Assembly (NCBI GenBank): GCA_947599925.1
Contig: CANQFT010000019.1
Span: 1 to 35,440, forward strand
Source of the DNA: an uncultured Oscillospiraceae bacterium
GTDB lineage: Bacteria; Bacillota; Clostridia; Oscillospirales; Oscillospiraceae
DNA length: 35,440 nucleotides
Direction: 5' to 3'
Shown here: positions 33,618 to 35,440 of the stretch, in pieces
Layout: the number at the start of each line of letters is the position of its first letter
Numbering within the stretch: the first letter of the stretch is position 1
Position numbers and translations under genes: made by a program
Notes under the pieces: generated by a model
What the model was told of the DNA's origin: nothing
The model's input: the letters and a program-made list of their open reading frames with translations, nothing else
Databases searched by the model: none

Positions 33618-35171
33618 TCAGCCGAACACCTGCAGCAAGAAGCCCGCGGCGATGGCCGAGCCGATGACGCCGGCCACGTTGGGGCCCATGGCGTGCATCA
33701 AGAGGAAATTGGCGGGGTTGGCCTTCTGGCCCTCCACCTGGGACACCCGCGCGGCCATGGGCACGGCGGAGACGCCGGCCGAGCCGATGAGGGGGTTGAC
33801 CTTGCCGCCGGAGAGGACGTACATGAGCTTGCCCACCAACAGACCGCCCACCGTGGACAGAGAGAAGGCCACAAGGCCCAGCACCACGATGGCGATGGTC
33901 TGGAGGGAGAGGAAGCGGCTGGCCACGGTGGTGGCGCCCACGGCGATGCCCAAAAACAGGGTGACAATGTTCATCAGGGCGTTCTGGGCGGTGTCGCTGA
34001 GGCGGTCGGTGACGCCGGTCTCCCGCAGGAGGTTGCCGAACATCAGACAGCCGATCAGCGGCGCGGTGGAGGGGATGAGCAGGATGACGAAGGTGGCCAC
34101 CACGATGGGGAACACGATCTTCTCGGTCTTGGAGACGGTCCGGGCCTGCTCCATCTTCACCTCCCGCTCCTTCTTGGTGGTCAGCGCCCGCATGATGGGG
34201 GGCTGGATCAGCGGGATCAGGGCCATATAGGAGTAGGCGGCGATGGCGATGGGGCCCAGCAGACCCGGCGCCAACAGACCGGTGAGGTAGATGGCCGTGG
34301 GCCCATCCGCCCCGCCGATGATGCCGATGGAGGCCGCCTGGGGACCGGTGAAGAGGCCGGAGACGATGGCCCCGAAGAAGGCCAGGAACACGCCCAGCTG
34401 GGCGGCGGCGCCCAGGATCATGGACGAGGGCCGGGCGATCAGCGGGCCGAAGTCGGTCATGGCGCCCACGCCGATGAAGATCAGGCAGGGGTAGAGGCCG
34501 GCCTTGACGCCGATATAGAGGATGTCCAGCAGACCGCCGTGGTGGATGATGTCGGTGAAGGACAGGTCCTCGATGATCTCAGGCATCTGGTACTTCTCCT
34601 CCAGCTCCGGGGTCATCCTGGCGTCCAGCTCCTCCGGCGTGGTGGCCTGGACCTCCACGGCCAACAGTCCGGTGCGGAGGCTATCGCCGGTGACGCCCAT
34701 GTCGTCCAGGAACTGGAGCGTGGCCTCCCGGCCGCCCTCAGCGCCGGAGGGGTACTGCGCCAGCATATCGGACTGGTACTCCTGGGGAATGCCCATGGCG
34801 TCCAGCAGGTCGGGCAGCTCCGTCAGCTCCAGCCGGTCCAGCAGGCTGCCCATCTTGTACTTCTCCGCCGAGATGGGCGCCTCGGCCTCGGTGTCGTAGA
34901 GGGCGTAGTCGTTGGTGACGTCGTAGGGGCAGTCGTTGACGTAGGCGTCCCACATACCCATATGGTAAAGTCCCGCGCCGGGGATGTTGGTGAGCAGGGT
35001 GCCGAAGGCGATGCCCACCAGCAGCAGGGGCTCAAACTTCTTGTGGATGCCCAGGTACAGCAGCACGAAGGCCACCGCGATCATAATGAGGTTCTTCCAG
35101 CCTCCATTGGCCAGGAATCCGGCGAAGCCGGAGTCCCGGGCCAGGCCGGAGAGGGTGCCTAAAATATCCAT
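33618..35171 (-). CDS. Na+-translocating decarboxylase, beta subunit (OadB/GcdB/MmdB)
   Basis: This 517-residue membrane protein is the carboxybiotin decarboxylase and Na+ channel of a biotin-dependent sodium pump. Conserved parts are KKFEPLLLVGIAFGTLLTN, GVGAMTDFGPLIARP, GIIGGADGPTAIY, PPIMRALTTKKER and GLLVGKLMYVLSGGK. It is longer than the usual 370-430 residues. A soluble, acidic insert of roughly 110 residues sits between about positions 75 and 190, after the second helix. AAGGAGGG precedes the ATG, 12 nt after the biotin carrier stop. Which substrate (oxaloacetate, methylmalonyl-CoA or glutaconyl-CoA) cannot be decided without the alpha subunit. Confidence 0.93.
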   Translation of the reverse strand: MDILGTLSGLARDSGFAGFLANGGWKNLIMIAVAFVLLYLGIHKKFEPLLLVGIAFGTLLTNIPGAGLYHMGMWDAYVNDCPYDVTNDYALYDTEAEAPISAEKYKMGSLLDRLELTELPDLLDAMGIPQEYQSDMLAQYPSGAEGGREATLQFLDDMGVTGDSLRTGLLAVEVQATTPEELDARMTPELEEKYQMPEIIEDLSFTDIIHHGGLLDILYIGVKAGLYPCLIFIGVGAMTDFGPLIARPSSMILGAAAQLGVFLAFFGAIVSGLFTGPQAASIGIIGGADGPTAIYLTGLLAPGLLGPIAIAAYSYMALIPLIQPPIMRALTTKKEREVKMEQARTVSKTEKIVFPIVVATFVILLIPSTAPLIGCLMFGNLLRETGVTDRLSDTAQNALMNIVTLFLGIAVGATTVASRFLSLQTIAIVVLGLVAFSLSTVGGLLVGKLMYVLSGGKVNPLIGSAGVSAVPMAARVSQVEGQKANPANFLLMHAMGPNVAGVIGSAIAAGFLLQVFG

Positions 35172-35183
35172 GGGTCGCCCTCC

Positions 35184-35440
35184 TTACGCCAGTATGACGA
35201 GGGGAGAGCCGGTCTCCACAGAGGCGCCCTTCTGGGCCACCACCTGGGCCACGGTGCCGTCCTTGGGGGCCAGGATCTCGTTTTCCATCTTCATGGCCTC
35301 CAGCACCACCAGGAGCTGTCCGGCCTTCACCGCGGCGCCCTGGGTGACCTCTACCCGCAGAACGGTGCCGGGCATGGGGGCGTTCACCGGCTCGCCGGCG
35401 GCTGTGGCCGCGGGAGCGGGGGCGGCGGCGGGAGCGGGAG
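35184..35440 (-). CDS. Biotin carrier domain of the decarboxylase, 5' end cut off
   Basis: Only the C-terminal part of the gene is in the window; it is still open at position 35440. An Ala/Pro-rich flexible linker leads into a biotinyl domain ([11 protein letters not shown]). The biotinylated lysine is in EAMKMENE, and [13 protein letters not shown] closes the domain. It is either a separate gamma/MmdC-type carrier or the end of a decarboxylase alpha chain; the linker fits both. It should be biotinylated by the BirA encoded at 26205-27185 and pass CO2 to the adjacent beta subunit. Confidence 0.92.
   Translation of the reverse strand, partial: PAPAAAPAPAATAAGEPVNAPMPGTVLRVEVTQGAAVKAGQLLVVLEAMKMENEILAPKDGTVAQVVAQKGASVETGSPLVILA

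Overview
The window is about 65% G+C by eye and comes from an endospore-forming, Gram-positive anaerobe. It looks like a high-G+C Clostridia member of the Oscillospiraceae/Flavonifractor type. The basis is spoVAD-spoVAE, a Spo0H-like sigma factor, SLH-domain and Rrf2 proteins, a Na+-pumping decarboxylase subunit with PEP carboxykinase, an ECF-type BioY, and strong AGGAGG ribosome sites. The genus is an inference. No tRNA, rRNA or CRISPR array was seen, and no gene-free stretch exceeds about 210 bases.

Layout. 1-1500 (minus): spoVAD-spoVAE behind a forespore-type promoter. 1520-6712 (plus): a secreted C39-like peptidase, an acyl-ACP thioesterase, guaB and a CAP/SLH surface protein. 6818-7849 (minus): a zinc-ribbon protein, and sigH with a perfect consensus promoter. 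7921-13327 (minus): a membrane glycosyltransferase, ruvC, ruvA, a DUF6054-like gene, ruvB and glmM, apparently one transcript. 13380-15034 (minus): an Rrf2 regulator, then a DUF421-DUF4363 pair with its own forespore-type promoter. 15099-17300 (plus): an EF-G-like GTPase. 17316-25135 (minus): a seven-gene arginine operon, argG-H-C-J-B-D-F, with an ARG-box-like site upstream. 25301-26179: nrdR and a divergent 45-residue Asn/Gln-rich peptide gene with a forespore-type promoter. 26205-27866: divergent birA and bioY sharing two BirA-type operators.

27885-31240 is clearly richer in A+T and looks acquired. It holds a tight five-gene minus-strand operon: an SPFH/zinc-ribbon protein, a four-helix membrane protein, a 75-residue protein, a zinc-ribbon/CFI-box protein and a 60-residue Cys-rich protein. 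The promoter region just upstream is bounded by a perfect 14-bp inverted repeat (31081-31094 and 31207-31220). It contains a strong sigma-A promoter pointing away from the operon, and a small serine recombinase gene lies immediately beside it. This is the layout of an invertible promoter switch, now apparently OFF for the operon, and is the best candidate for an undescribed system here.

31899-35440 (minus) holds pckA, the beta subunit of a Na+-translocating decarboxylase with an unusual soluble insert, and the C-terminal part of its biotin carrier, cut by the window edge.

Three promoters share a GCATA / CA(C/G)(A/C)CTA pattern with 17-18 nt between boxes. They precede spoVAD, the DUF421 operon and the Asn/Gln-rich peptide, and together suggest a forespore (sigma-G-like) regulon within this window.
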